A stretch of 55,137 nucleotides of DNA from Peribacillus frigoritolerans (GCF_004358755.1 NZ_SMZY01000009.1:1-55137); one strand, 5' to 3'; counted from the stretch's first letter, positions 38,167-49,505 are shown. Numbers and translations are program-made. Notes: generated by a model from the letters alone, not told the origin.

Positions 38167-38349
38167 TTATGATTTATTCTGACTTGCCAAGTGCTGCTCT
38201 GCAAGCTCGATCGCTCTCTTCACCATGTTTCCGGCATCACGCGATCTAATGGCACCCCATCCATCATTTTTGACCGTATCATAAAATCCCAAGTCTTTAG
38301 CCAGTTCGTATTTGAATTCATCGGACATGATTCCCTGACGTCTTCCCAT
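38167..38349 (-). CDS. sspF: small acid-soluble spore protein, alpha/beta-related (SspF)
   Basis: A 60-residue forespore DNA-binding protein of the SspF branch, with [40 protein letters not shown]. Such proteins coat and protect spore DNA. Start at ATG 38349 (MGRRQG) after AAAAGGGGTG. It lies between veg and ispE as in B. subtilis and has a candidate sigma-G promoter. Confidence 0.95.
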   Translation of the reverse strand: MGRRQGIMSDEFKYELAKDLGFYDTVKNDGWGAIRSRDAGNMVKRAIELAEQHLASQNKS

Positions 38350-38398
38350 CACAGAACACCCCTTTTATTTACGTCTGATCCTCAAGGACTTTACCGCA

Positions 38399-38431
38399 TA
38401 AAAAAAAGCGGCACTATTAGTATGTGCGGCT
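38399..38431 (-). terminator. terminator-like hairpin overlapping the sspF promoter
   Basis: Minus strand AGCCGCAC / GTGCCGCT (38407-38431; one mismatch), followed by seven Ts. It would back up the veg terminator. The sspF -10 element is at the edge of its 5' arm and loop, so sspF mRNA itself would not carry the full stem. Confidence 0.55.
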
Positions 38432-38448
38432 TTGTGTAAGTGTTATCC
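38418..38448 (-). promoter_or_regulatory. sspF promoter, sigma-G type
   Basis: Minus strand GGATA (38444-38448), 19 bases, CATACTA (38418-38424). The -10 is a perfect sigma-G match; the spacer is one base longer than usual. Confidence 0.55.
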
Positions 38449-38496
38449 AAAATAAATACCGGCAGAGGAAAAAGATGTCCTGAATTTTAACCATAA

Positions 38497-38526
38497 AAAA
38501 AAGCAGCAAACTAGTGTCTACTGCCC
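38497..38526 (-). terminator. veg terminator
   Basis: Minus strand GCAGTAGA pairs with TTTGCTGC (G-U pairs), loop CACTAG, then a run of eight Ts. The stem includes the veg stop codon. Confidence 0.7.
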
Positions 38527-38787
38527 AGCAACTGCCACTGAACCTGAAGTATCTTCAAAAAATGTTAATTGCACTGTTTCAGTTAATACATCTGCATAAC
38601 TGTATGATACACGTTCAAATGCATTTTCATCTTGATCTAGTTGTACAACGAAGACAGCTGGGTACGTTTCTGTAAGAACACCTGAACGCTCAATCGTTTT
38701 TCTGCGGCCGCCGTTTGCTTTAAGCGTAAGCCGCTTTCCAAGATTAGAATCCAGAGAATTTTTAATATCGACTAAAGTTTTTGCCAT
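38518..38787 (-). CDS. veg: Veg protein
   Basis: An 89-residue protein ([58 protein letters not shown]) of the Veg family. B. subtilis Veg stimulates biofilm formation by opposing SinR, and its gene is famous for a very strong promoter. Start at ATG 38787 with GAGGTGG; the ten-codon in-frame extension is not used. Two strong tandem sigma-A promoters lie upstream. Confidence 0.95.
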   Translation of the reverse strand: MAKTLVDIKNSLDSNLGKRLTLKANGGRRKTIERSGVLTETYPAVFVVQLDQDENAFERVSYSYADVLTETVQLTFFEDTSGSVAVAGQ

Positions 38788-38808
38788 TGCATCCACCTCA
38801 CTAATTTC

Positions 38809-38837
38809 AGTATACACGATAGCCTATTTTAAGTCAA
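38809..38837 (-). promoter_or_regulatory. veg promoter, proximal sigma-A
   Basis: Minus strand TTGACT (38832-38837), 17 bases, TATACT (38809-38814), just upstream of the ribosome-binding site. Confidence 0.65.
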
Positions 38838-38848
38838 ATAAAATTTAA

Positions 38849-38878
38849 ATTATAACAGTGATAAAAGTTCGTTGTCAA
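38849..38878 (-). promoter_or_regulatory. veg promoter, distal sigma-A
   Basis: Minus strand perfect TTGACA (38873-38878), 18 bases, perfect TATAAT (38849-38854). A/T-rich DNA above may act as an UP element. Confidence 0.8.
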
Positions 38879-39024
38879 CAAAATATTTTCAACAAAATTC
38901 ACGTTCTATCTACAAATTAGGATTAACCTAAATCTTATTTTTTATGTAAAGAAAGGAAAAGATTTCTTTTACACATTGATTGCGTTTGCAATTCAATGAA
39001 TTCACATAGTTTACCAGCCAGAAG

Positions 39025-39057
39025 AAAAGAACCGCTGTCTCAGTGTGGAAAGCGGCC
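39025..39057 (-). terminator. yabG terminator
   Basis: Minus strand GCCGCT / AGCGGT stem (39031-39056) with a 14-base loop, then TTCTTTTCTTC. It is a moderate terminator directly after the yabG stop. Confidence 0.6.
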
Positions 39058-39954
39058 CTAAGAATTTGCAGAATTTGATTCATCATGTCTGTGGTACGGC
39101 ATGCCCGTTCGGAGGACGCCTTTTGTTTCAATGCCGCCGAGGCCCTTCTCTCTTGTTAGAGTATTGCGCAGGACATCCCAGACATTAATTCTCTCCATAA
39201 AAGAAGTAAAGCTTATTTTAGCGACTATATACACCGGGTCCAGCGCATGTATGTTTACTCGTGAGGGTGAACTCGCAAAATTCGCTCCAGCCCTGATTAA
39301 AGATTCAAAGTGAGACTGACAGGCTCCTGCAAAGATAACCAGCTGATCTAGATGAGGCACGGCTTTTCTTGCGTTGCGCACGGTCTGGACAAAGTGCTTT
39401 GAGTGACGGTAGGCATTTAGATCATTAATCTCCCCTTTGTGCTTTGAGTAGGCATCATGACCCGTTATGACAAGGATATTAGGACGGTACTCTTCAATAA
39501 GGTCCGCTACCACATCCTGCATTTCTGTTTCTTTCACATGTACTCCGAATACCGGGACACCCACACGTTCATAGAGAGTCAGACACTTTTGAAGATACAG
39601 CGGATCGCCGTCTAAGTGCAGCACTTTTCCGGGTAAATGAAAAAACTCCTCATTATGGCTGTAGCTTGCGGTTGCACCATACTCCCGCTTCTCCTGCAGC
39701 AGGCGGTAATCCTGCTTTAATAAGTAAAGAGACTGCTCAAGCATTTCCTTTTCATGCACTTTTCTCTCATTGCGTTCCCGGTCACCAATAACGGCTAAAT
39801 CATCACATAATGCATCAGCGATCAGACGTACTTCTTCTCCGTATAAAATGGCAGCCCATTTTCCATCCTCTGTTTGTTTCAAGTCAATCACCCGAAACAA
39901 GACATCACATTGATATGACTTTCGGGCTACGATATCTCCAATTTTCACTTGCAT
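39058..39954 (-). CDS. yabG: sporulation-specific cysteine protease YabG
   Basis: Mother-cell protease that trims coat and other spore proteins late in sporulation and in B. subtilis acts with transglutaminase Tgl. The 298 residues contain HLPGKVLHLDGDP, VITGHDAYSKHKG and the strongly conserved FAGACQSHFESLIRAGANF, with the proposed catalytic Cys and a nearby His. Start at ATG 39954 (MQVKIGDIVARKSYQ) after GGAGTG. A sigma-K promoter lies about 130 bases upstream. Confidence 0.95.
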   Translation of the reverse strand: MQVKIGDIVARKSYQCDVLFRVIDLKQTEDGKWAAILYGEEVRLIADALCDDLAVIGDRERNERKVHEKEMLEQSLYLLKQDYRLLQEKREYGATASYSHNEEFFHLPGKVLHLDGDPLYLQKCLTLYERVGVPVFGVHVKETEMQDVVADLIEEYRPNILVITGHDAYSKHKGEINDLNAYRHSKHFVQTVRNARKAVPHLDQLVIFAGACQSHFESLIRAGANFASSPSRVNIHALDPVYIVAKISFTSFMERINVWDVLRNTLTREKGLGGIETKGVLRTGMPYHRHDESNSANS

Positions 39955-40042
39955 GTTCTTCACTCCAAATGACCGATTCCCCGGAACTGATCTTTAAAGA
40001 GCACCGCGGACTGGTTAGGTCCTAAGGTGATGCCCATTCTAT

Positions 40043-40059
40043 GTCTATTACTTATAGAC
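40043..40059 (-). other. small palindrome in the yabG leader
   Basis: GTCTAT / ATAGAC perfect stem with a five-base loop, in the ~125-base untranslated leader predicted for yabG. No function is assigned. Confidence 0.4.
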
Positions 40060-40084
40060 CCCTAAGCTAAGAACAATCCTTTTC

Positions 40085-40111
40085 TAGCCTATGACAATGA
40101 ATAAAAAGTGT
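40085..40111 (-). promoter_or_regulatory. yabG promoter, sigma-K
   Basis: Minus strand AC (40110-40111), 16 bases, CATAGGCTA (40085-40093). This fits the sigma-K pattern AC-N16-CATANNNTA exactly; yabG is a sigma-K gene in B. subtilis. Confidence 0.75.
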
Positions 40112-40198
40112 GAACGCTCACGCCTGCTATATGCCCGTTAAGCAAATGAATGCCATTCTAAACTGACTGCTCCTTCTTAAATAAAAATTCCAAGCACA

Positions 40199-40229
40199 AA
40201 AAGCCCCGCAGCTGTTTCAGCTGCAGGGC
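40199..40229 (-). terminator. ksgA terminator
   Basis: Twelve-base-pair stem GCCCTGCAGCTG/CAGCTGCGGGGC (40203-40229) followed by TTTTT on the minus strand. Confidence 0.93.
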
Positions 40230-40248
40230 CATCTTTCATAAATAAACG

Positions 40249-41686
<1,438 letters not shown>

Positions 41687-41771
41687 GTTTTCCTCCAAAA
41701 AGATGAAACTTTCCTGAGCAGTCAAACGTCTATATTATTGAAACGTAATTGTAACCCATTATAACGCAAAA

Positions 41772-41798
41772 AAACAGAGGGATCTAAACCCCCTGTCA
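41772..41798 (-). terminator. yabE terminator
   Basis: Minus strand ACAGGGGG / CCCTCTGT stem (41774-41796) followed by TTTTTTTG. Confidence 0.88.
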
Positions 41799-41803
41799 GA
41801 GAA

Positions 41804-43033
41804 TCAATTCAATACTTTAATTTTAACCTGCTTTCTTCCCCATCGGTAGGCTGCTCCCTTATCCGAGAAGAAAACATCAATCTTTTTCCCTTTAATTGCG
41901 CCGCCTGTATCAGAGGCAATGGCATATCCGTACCCTTCTACATATACTTTAGACCCTAATGGAATAACACTTGGATCTACAGCGATCACTTTGGCATTCG
42001 GATTGGCTCTTAAATCGACACCTGTGGCAGTCGTACCTGAACAGCCATTGCAATGAGCCGTATAAGCAGTTGATGTAACAGTAAATTCTTTTGCGACAGA
42101 ATCGTTTGAACGTGATACTGTCTCAGGCTTGCTTGAAGTACTTGCCTTACTTACAGGCTTAGGCGCAGCTTTTGTGCCTATTGCAACAACACGTTCCTGA
42201 CTTTCACTTTTCGTTTCTTCTTTGATCAGCTTTCTTGACACTTCTTTTCCATTTTCGAGCATAACCTCAAAATGTTTCGCAACAGTGCCTTCTGTACCAG
42301 GTTTAATAACTTCCTGTTTACCTTTTGGAATGCTGCTGTCATTCTTAGTTACAACTGAAAATGCAACTGGTTCTTCCACTACATCGGTGACTTTTTCTAC
42401 ACGTGTGACTATTACGGCGTCATTTGCACTCAATGTTTCATGAATTTGGGGTTCAACCTTATCAAGTTCATTTACCTGTACCTTTTGGTCTTTCAAAAAG
42501 TCAGCGACAGTAGTCGAAGTTGACCATACTTGTTGTTTTTTATCTCCAACTGTTAGTGTGATCTGTATGGCTTTCTCAATGTTGAGCTTAAGATTACCTG
42601 CAATTTTCGTATGTAACGAAGCATTCATCTTATCGTGCTCAGAAACTGCTATTTTTTGTTCTTTCAAAAATTCTTCTACGGTTTTTGCTGTTGTCCTTAT
42701 TGTCCTTTTCTCATCGTCCACCGTAAGCTGTACAGGTTTCGAAGCCTCATAAACAACTTTTAGATTGTTTGTGATCTTAGTATCTCCTGATGGGGATACA
42801 TCGTCTTCTTGTTTTCTATCTATGTCTAAATCTTGAAGTAATTCTTCTACTGTACGTGCGTGTGTCCTGAGTTTCTCATCTTTGCCATTCAGCGAAACTG
42901 TAACCGTGTTCTTCGACGCTTCAAATGTCGCGAACGCAGTACCCGTTCCCAAAACTACTAAACTGACAATTGCGAGGACAATCTTGTTAAAGCTTAGTTT
43001 TGCGGATAACAGCTTTTTCATATTATTTATCAC
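41804..43033 (-). CDS. yabE: cell-wall hydrolase-like protein with DUF348, G5 and 3D domains (RpfB/YabE type)
   Basis: Secreted or membrane-tethered wall enzyme related to resuscitation-promoting factors. The 409 residues have an N-terminal transmembrane/signal helix (about 16-36) and three DUF348 repeats (about 40-210), each with a TVEELL/TVADFL-like motif. A G5 domain (about 212-290) and Ser/Thr/Pro-rich linker precede the C-terminal 3D domain (STAYTAHCNGCSGTTATG; DPSVIPLGSKVYV; ASDTGGAIKGKKIDVFF) with the catalytic Asp residues of MltA-like folds. Start is GTG 43033, 11 bases after GGAGG and about 22 bases from the predicted start of transcription. Confidence 0.92.
   Translation of the reverse strand: MINNMKKLLSAKLSFNKIVLAIVSLVVLGTGTAFATFEASKNTVTVSLNGKDEKLRTHARTVEELLQDLDIDRKQEDDVSPSGDTKITNNLKVVYEASKPVQLTVDDEKRTIRTTAKTVEEFLKEQKIAVSEHDKMNASLHTKIAGNLKLNIEKAIQITLTVGDKKQQVWSTSTTVADFLKDQKVQVNELDKVEPQIHETLSANDAVIVTRVEKVTDVVEEPVAFSVVTKNDSSIPKGKQEVIKPGTEGTVAKHFEVMLENGKEVSRKLIKEETKSESQERVVAIGTKAAPKPVSKASTSSKPETVSRSNDSVAKEFTVTSTAYTAHCNGCSGTTATGVDLRANPNAKVIAVDPSVIPLGSKVYVEGYGYAIASDTGGAIKGKKIDVFFSDKGAAYRWGRKQVKIKVLN
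42893..42917 (+). promoter_or_regulatory. weak candidate ECF-sigma antisense promoter inside yabE
   Basis: Plus strand CGAAAC (42893-42898), 15 bases, CGAC (42914-42917), loosely like ECF sigma promoters (TGAAAC / CGTC). It is listed because B. subtilis yabE is controlled by an ECF-driven antisense RNA. The boxes are imperfect. Confidence 0.25.
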
Positions 43034-43062
43034 TATGAAAAACGCCTCCTTCTCCTCCGAGG

Positions 43063-43091
43063 ATTATATAGAGTATCGATCTTGCTGTCAA
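43063..43091 (-). promoter_or_regulatory. yabE promoter, perfect sigma-A consensus
   Basis: Minus strand TTGACA (43086-43091), 17 bases, TATAAT (43063-43068); both hexamers and the spacer are ideal. The short leader then gives GGAGGAGAAGGAGG before the GTG start. Confidence 0.88.
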
Positions 43092-43265
43092 CCCTCACCC
43101 ACTTCTTTCAAATTTTTCTAATCGTAATCACTATTATGCTAAAAAACTATCAAAAAGTGAAGCAATTCTTGTCGACAAATATATCCTATGAGGAAAAGGA
43201 GACTTGTAGAACCTCTTTAAAACCTGTACTTTCGGACAAGCTCCAGCAAAATTCTACAATTTCCT

Positions 43266-44036
43266 TTAGCGAGAAATGCCGAATATTCTTTTTGCATTGT
43301 CGGAAGTTTGTCTAACAAATTCCTCATAATCCATCTCTCTAAGCTCAGCAATTTGCTCTGCTACATATTTCACATAGCTCGGTTCATTCCGTTTTCCCCT
43401 AAACGGATGAGGTGTTAAATATGGGCAATCAGTTTCAATCAAGAGACGTTCCATTGGTATCTCCGCCGCAACTTCCTTTGGCTTTTTAGCATTTTTAAAT
43501 GTCACCGGCCCGCCAAATGAAATATAAAAATTCATATCCATACATTGTTTCGCCACTTCAAGGCTGCCTGTAAAACAATGCATAATGCCGCCCACTTCGC
43601 TCGCATTTTCTTCCTGCAGAATCTCAACTACATCAGAGGTCGCATCCCGATTATGAATAATTATTGGAAGCTGAACTTCTTTCGCAAGGGCAATCTGCTT
43701 GCGGAATACTTCCTTTTGAATTTCCTTCGGAGATTTATCCCAATAATAATCGAGCCCCATCTCGCCAATCGCCACTACTTTAGGATGTGAGGCAAGCTCT
43801 TTAATCCGCTGAAGATCTTCATCTTTCATATCAATAGCATCGACTGGATGCCAGCCAACTGCTGCATAAATAAAATCATACTTCTCGGCAAGCTCGATGG
43901 CCCGTGTAATGGTCTCTGTGTCAAATCCGACTACAACCGTATGGGTTACTCCTTCATCCAGCGCTCTTTCAATGACTTCTTCTAAGTCATCCTCGTATTG
44001 GATCGCATTTAAATGAGCATGTGTATCAAATAACAT
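43266..44036 (-). CDS. tatD: TatD family metal-dependent deoxyribonuclease
   Basis: TIM-barrel hydrolase acting as a 3'-5' DNase in characterised members. The 256 residues show metal ligands in MLFDTHAHLNA, GEMGLDYYWD, IIHNRDA, GIMHCFTGS and LIETDCPYLTPHPFRG, all in family order (YabD). Start at ATG 44036 after AAAGGATG; the 46-codon upstream extension runs through the metG terminator and is not used. Confidence 0.95.
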   Translation of the reverse strand: MLFDTHAHLNAIQYEDDLEEVIERALDEGVTHTVVVGFDTETITRAIELAEKYDFIYAAVGWHPVDAIDMKDEDLQRIKELASHPKVVAIGEMGLDYYWDKSPKEIQKEVFRKQIALAKEVQLPIIIHNRDATSDVVEILQEENASEVGGIMHCFTGSLEVAKQCMDMNFYISFGGPVTFKNAKKPKEVAAEIPMERLLIETDCPYLTPHPFRGKRNEPSYVKYVAEQIAELREMDYEEFVRQTSDNAKRIFGISR

Positions 44037-44076
44037 GTTTCGACATCCTTTCTTTAGGTGTACACAAAAGAAAAAA

Positions 44077-44113
44077 GAGGCGTCATTCCCGATTGTTACA
44101 CGTGAAACACCTC
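44077..44113 (-). terminator. metG terminator
   Basis: Minus strand GAGGTGT / ACGCCTC stem flanked by A and T runs, 15 bases after the metG stop. The parS site lies within the hairpin. Confidence 0.75.
44094..44109 (+). promoter_or_regulatory. parS: parS chromosome-partition site
   Basis: TGTTACACGTGAAACA is a perfect match to the Bacillus parS consensus TGTTNCACGTGAAACA, bound by Spo0J (ParB). It lies between tatD and metG, inside the metG terminator. B. subtilis has parS copies clustered round the origin, one near this map position. No second copy is present in the window. Confidence 0.93.
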
Positions 44114-44127
44114 TTTTTTCTCTTTTT

Positions 44128-46161
<2,034 letters not shown>

Positions 46162-46182
46162 TCATTGATATTTATACTCTTT

Positions 46183-46210
46183 ATGATACCATCTTAGCCT
46201 TTAATATCAA
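46183..46210 (-). promoter_or_regulatory. metG promoter, sigma-A
   Basis: Minus strand TTGATA (46205-46210), 16 bases, TATCAT (46183-46188). Predicted start near 46176 leaves a leader of about 90 bases containing the hairpin. Confidence 0.5.
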
Positions 46211-46495
46211 GAAAATATACCTTCTATGGACAAAAAAACAAAGGAGGACAGGAATAATATGAATGGCTCTTGTATGCCAAATGTTTCCTAATCAATTTTT
46301 CTTGTTGATTCTTGTCGAACAATCGTTATAATAAAATAAACAATATTTTGAATTAATACTATTACATGTATAATTAATAATTTCCTTTTATGAGTTTATT
46401 TTCCTTTTATCAGGGGTATATATTCTTATTATGCCTAGCGCATAAGGGTTCAAGAAAAATTCGTTTTTTTTGACAAACTATTGGATATTTGAGGA
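46211..46495. other. A/T-rich divergent metG-abrB control region
   Basis: About 285 bases without a gene, strongly A/T-rich towards abrB. Outside the metG and abrB promoters I see no further riboswitch, ORF or terminator. In B. subtilis AbrB binds A/T-rich DNA near its own gene, so this may include its autoregulatory site. Confidence 0.5.
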
Positions 46496-46524
46496 TTGAC
46501 GTTTATTGGAAACACTGTTATGAT
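46496..46524 (+). promoter_or_regulatory. abrB promoter, sigma-A
   Basis: TTGACG (46496-46501), 17 bases, TATGAT (46519-46524); start near 46531. The 0A boxes follow immediately. Confidence 0.75.
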
Positions 46525-46539
46525 TATGAGGATGAAGAT

Positions 46540-46558
46540 TTTGTCGAATAATGACGAA
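46540..46558 (+). promoter_or_regulatory. two Spo0A boxes downstream of the abrB start
   Basis: TTTGTCGAA (46540-46548) is a perfect 0A box, followed by TGACGAA (46552-46558), matching TGNCGAA. Both lie at about +10 to +28, the arrangement through which Spo0A~P represses abrB in B. subtilis. Confidence 0.88.
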
Positions 46559-46609
46559 GTTTAAGAAAAAAACATATAGAGAACCTATTTTTGGGAGGAG
46601 AACATAAAC

Positions 46610-46888
46610 ATGAAATCTACAGGAATCGTACGTAAAGTTGATGAGCTCGGCCGTGTGGTTATTCCAATCGAATTACGACGCACATTAGGAATCGCAGAAA
46701 AAGACGCATTAGAAATCTACGTGGATGATGAAAGAATTATCCTTAAAAAATATAAGCCAAACATGACTTGTGCTGTAACTGGCGAAGTATCTGATGATAA
46801 CTTCACTCTAGGCAACGGAAAATTAGTTCTTAGCCGCGAAGGTGCAGAACAAATCCTTAAAGAAATTCAAAGCAACTTAGTAAAATAA
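46610..46888 (+). CDS. abrB: transition-state regulator AbrB
   Basis: Global repressor of stationary-phase genes. The 92 residues have the N-terminal swapped-hairpin DNA-binding domain (MKSTGIVRKVDELGRVVIPI; Arg-rich) and the C-terminal multimerisation domain with CAVTGEVSDDN. It is nearly identical to B. subtilis AbrB by recall and close to the N-terminus of SpoVT. It is the only plus-strand gene here. ATG start with GGGAGGAG. Repression by Spo0A is visible in the leader. Confidence 0.98.
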   Translation: MKSTGIVRKVDELGRVVIPIELRRTLGIAEKDALEIYVDDERIILKKYKPNMTCAVTGEVSDDNFTLGNGKLVLSREGAEQILKEIQSNLVK

Positions 46889-46898
46889 TTCAAAAAGG

Positions 46899-46930
46899 AC
46901 CTGACAGCTATTGTCAGGTTCTTTTATTTT
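46899..46930 (+). terminator. abrB terminator
   Basis: Stem ACCTGACA/TGTCAGGT (46899-46919) followed by TCTTTTATTTTT. Confidence 0.92.
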
Positions 46931-47067
46931 TGGAGATAAGATTAGAATGAAATTTGCCCATTTTTGTCTAACTCCCCGGCCAGAACAGATCCGCAAGTAT
47001 TGGGAAATAGAGCCTTTTCTGGGGATCATTATTGTCATGCCTGAGCTAATAGGCACATCCGCTTTTC

Positions 47068-47943
47068 TTATTGATCAACATGATAGGACTGATAAACGTC
47101 CCTCTTCGGAATGCTGCGTTCCTTTGCTACCTGCTTGATTGCTTCTTTTGAAGCATACCCTTCACTTACATAGTGATTGACGTGCTCTTCAAGTGTCATG
47201 GAGTCCCACCACTTTTCTTCAGCAGGCACATCATTTTCATCCCGGCCTTCTACAATTAAACAAAATTCGCCGCGAATCTGATTTTCCTCCGACCACATTA
47301 CCGCATCGCTTATTGTTCCCCTCACGAATTCCTCAAAGCGTTTAGTCAGCTCTCTTGATAAGCATATTCTGCGGTTGCCCAAAATCTCGCTCATTACCGC
47401 CAGGGTTTCCTTCAGCCGGTGCGGAGATTCATAAAAAATCATCGTTTCCGTACGCTTCGATAATTGTTCCAGCTGTTTTTTCTTTTCTTTTTTCTGTCTT
47501 TCCAAAAATCCGAAAAAGAAGAATGGCTGCGGTGTTATTCCTGATGCCACCAAAGCGGTAAGGGCTGCATTTGCACCCGGAAGAGGGATGACCTTTCCGT
47601 TCTCTGCCAATATTTCTTCTACAAGCTGGCTGCCGGGGTCTGAAATGATCGGCATCCCGGCATCACTTATCAATGCAACGTTTTTTCCCTGCTTCATCAG
47701 CTCAAGGATTTTATGTCCGCTTGATTCCTTGTTGTGCTCATGATAACTGATCAGATGAGTGTCAATTTCAAAGTAATTGCAAAGCTTTTTCGACTCCCGT
47801 GTATCCTCAGCGGCAATCACGTCAACCTCTTTTAAAATATTGATTGCACGAAACGTCATATCTTCTAAATTCCCTATAGGAGTCGGGACCAGGTAAAGGG
47901 AACCCCACTCTGTATCTTGATTAAAGCTTTTTTGTTCCTGCAT
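47068..47943 (-). CDS. rsmI: 16S rRNA (C1402) 2'-O-methyltransferase
   Basis: Tetrapyrrole-methylase-fold enzyme that methylates C1402 of 16S rRNA. The 291 residues show LYLVPTPIGNLEDMTFRA, AAEDTRESKKLCNYF, LISDAGMPIISDPG and FYESPHRLKETL. I start at ATG 47943 (MQEQKSFN), about nine bases after GGAGAGG. Another ATG three codons earlier is too close to that site. It overlaps yazA by 23 bases. No clear terminator was found before the convergent abrB terminator. Confidence 0.95.
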   Translation of the reverse strand: MQEQKSFNQDTEWGSLYLVPTPIGNLEDMTFRAINILKEVDVIAAEDTRESKKLCNYFEIDTHLISYHEHNKESSGHKILELMKQGKNVALISDAGMPIISDPGSQLVEEILAENGKVIPLPGANAALTALVASGITPQPFFFFGFLERQKKEKKKQLEQLSKRTETMIFYESPHRLKETLAVMSEILGNRRICLSRELTKRFEEFVRGTISDAVMWSEENQIRGEFCLIVEGRDENDVPAEEKWWDSMTLEEHVNHYVSEGYASKEAIKQVAKERSIPKRDVYQSYHVDQ

Positions 47944-48244
47944 CCGTATCATCCTCTCCCTGCAAAAATCCCCATACCTTTTCCTCATCAGGCACATTCA
48001 AAAATTCGTCCTTCTTTTTCCTGGACAGCTTTTTAAAGTAATATTCTGCTTTCAGAGCATCACTTTTCTTTTCAAACTGCTTGTTATACAGCAAGGATAC
48101 TGGTTTTCTTGCACGGGTGTATTTAGCGCCTTTTCCAGCATTGTGTTTTTGAATGCGGGCCTCTAAAGCATTTGTGTAGCCTGCATAATAGCTCCCATCC
48201 CTGCATTCAAGCACATAAAAGAAATGAGTGCTATTTGTCTCCAT
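47921..48244 (-). CDS. yazA: GIY-YIG domain protein
   Basis: A 107-residue UPF0213-type protein with a single GIY-YIG nuclease fold: [37 protein letters not shown] and a conserved Glu in [13 protein letters not shown]. Members of this group have uncertain biological roles, and nuclease activity here is inference from the fold. It overlaps yabB by 14 bases and rsmI by 23, a tightly packed conserved cluster. Confidence 0.92.
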   Translation of the reverse strand: METNSTHFFYVLECRDGSYYAGYTNALEARIQKHNAGKGAKYTRARKPVSLLYNKQFEKKSDALKAEYYFKKLSRKKKDEFLNVPDEEKVWGFLQGEDDTDAGTKKL

Positions 48245-48977
48245 ATAAAATCTCTTTTACTTCTTTTGTGTATTCATTGGTTTCGTCATATACAAACAAA
48301 GGAGGCAGAATCTTTAAATCTGGCTGTCCGCCCTTAATTCCTTCTATTAATAAAGTATTCGCTTCTTTTCCCTGTTTCGGGTAAACAAGCTGAATCCGCT
48401 TAGGTTCAATTTTATATTTTTTCATAAGCTCTGTAATTTCAATTAATCTTCCCGGACGGTGAACAAGCGCTATTTTGCCGCCCATTCTGACAAGCTTGCT
48501 GCTTGCCTTAATGACATCCTCAAGTGTGCAGAGGATTTCATGACGGGCAATGGCTAGATGTTCATTTTGATTGATTTCGTCTTTCTTAGGCGTTTTAAAA
48601 TAAGGAGGATTGCACGTAATCACATCAAACTTCCCGTGGCCTAGTACTGCCGGCATGTCCTTTAAATCGCCATGGATCATGGTAATCTGATCCTGAAGCT
48701 GATTATAGGCAACGCTTTTTTCAGCCATTTGAAACAATCTCTCCTGAATTTCAACTCCTGTAATCATCGCTTTGGACCTTGTAGAAAGCAGCAGCGGCAC
48801 AACTGCATTCCCTGAACATAAATCAAGGATCTGTCCTTTTTGTATCGGCATATATGCAAATTTTGAAAGAAGAACCGCATCTAATGAAAACGCAAAGACA
48901 GACGGACTTTGAATAATCCTTAAATCCTCTGCCAGTAAATAATCGAGACGTTCATCTCCTATTAAATCAACCATCAT
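48231..48977 (-). CDS. yabB: tRNA1(Val) (A37) N6-methyltransferase family
   Basis: SAM-dependent N6-adenine methyltransferase. The 248 residues contain the SAM loop [15 protein letters not shown], acidic VEIQERLF and the catalytic CNPPYF motif for exocyclic amino groups. TrmN6-type enzymes modify A37 of tRNA-Val; the substrate in Bacillus is inferred. Two adjacent ATG codons follow AAAGGA; the second has slightly better spacing. Confidence 0.9.
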   Translation of the reverse strand: MMVDLIGDERLDYLLAEDLRIIQSPSVFAFSLDAVLLSKFAYMPIQKGQILDLCSGNAVVPLLLSTRSKAMITGVEIQERLFQMAEKSVAYNQLQDQITMIHGDLKDMPAVLGHGKFDVITCNPPYFKTPKKDEINQNEHLAIARHEILCTLEDVIKASSKLVRMGGKIALVHRPGRLIEITELMKKYKIEPKRIQLVYPKQGKEANTLLIEGIKGGQPDLKILPPLFVYDETNEYTKEVKEILYGDK

Positions 48978-49098
48978 AAAATCCTTTCTTTTTTGTTAGT
49001 ATTGACAAAGTATACCCCATCCATAAATTCAAACTTCAAACAGTGGAGTTCTTAACTTTTACGGTGGGGGTTTATTGCCCGTTTATGCAAGATAAAAA

Positions 49099-49122
49099 AA
49101 GCTTTCCCCTAAGCAGGAAAGC
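49099..49122 (-). terminator. yabA terminator
   Basis: Minus strand GCTTTCC / GGGAAAGC stem (49101-49122) followed by a T run, directly after the yabA stop. Confidence 0.85.
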
Positions 49123-49126
49123 CAGT

Positions 49127-49492
49127 TTATTTCTTATTAAGAAAGGAAAGACAAAACAAGCAGTCTCCATCTTTGCGGACACTTCCATAATGAACATTGC
49201 AAATATGGAAGCCTTCCTGATAAAGACGGGCCAGATTGTCGTATCCCTCTCCAATGTCCACAATCTTTGAATCCAGTGCCTGTTTATCTGTATGCTGTTT
49301 ATTCTGCTTCTTTTTTTCCGCTGCAGCAGTCGCGTTCAGACGCCTGCGAAGGTTATCATTTTCAAGCTGCAAATGATGATTTTCCTCAAGCAGCTCGCCT
49401 AAATGATGCTTCAGCTCTCCAAGCTGTCGATACAGAGAGCCGATTTGTTCCTCCATACTGCTTACAGATTCAAAGATCTCTTTTTTATCCAC
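49127..49492 (-). CDS. yabA: replication initiation-control protein YabA
   Basis: Negative regulator that tethers DnaA to DnaN and prevents over-initiation. The 121 residues have an N-terminal leucine-zipper coiled coil ([20 protein letters not shown]) and a C-terminal zinc domain with a His and three Cys ([17 protein letters not shown]). Start at GTG 49492 ([10 protein letters not shown]), preceded by GAGGTGG; a GTG three codons earlier lacks a site. It follows ricT and sits in the holB operon. Confidence 0.95.
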   Translation of the reverse strand: MDKKEIFESVSSMEEQIGSLYRQLGELKHHLGELLEENHHLQLENDNLRRRLNATAAAEKKKQNKQHTDKQALDSKIVDIGEGYDNLARLYQEGFHICNVHYGSVRKDGDCLFCLSFLNKK

Positions 49493-49505
49493 TTGTTCCA
49501 CCTCA

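Noticed and set aside
38928-39131. 67-codon minus-strand frame next to yabG
   Set aside because: Most of it lies in another frame of the yabG end and its terminator; no ribosome-binding site and no family resemblance.
43169-43178. TTGTCGACAA palindrome upstream of yabE as a Spo0A or other operator
   Set aside because: It matches a 0A box at 8 of 9 bases on each strand but lies over 100 bases above the promoter; palindromy of this size is expected by chance in A/T-rich DNA.
46911-47138. 75-codon plus-strand frame after abrB
   Set aside because: It starts in the abrB terminator tail, overlaps the rsmI 3' end and has no recognisable protein features.
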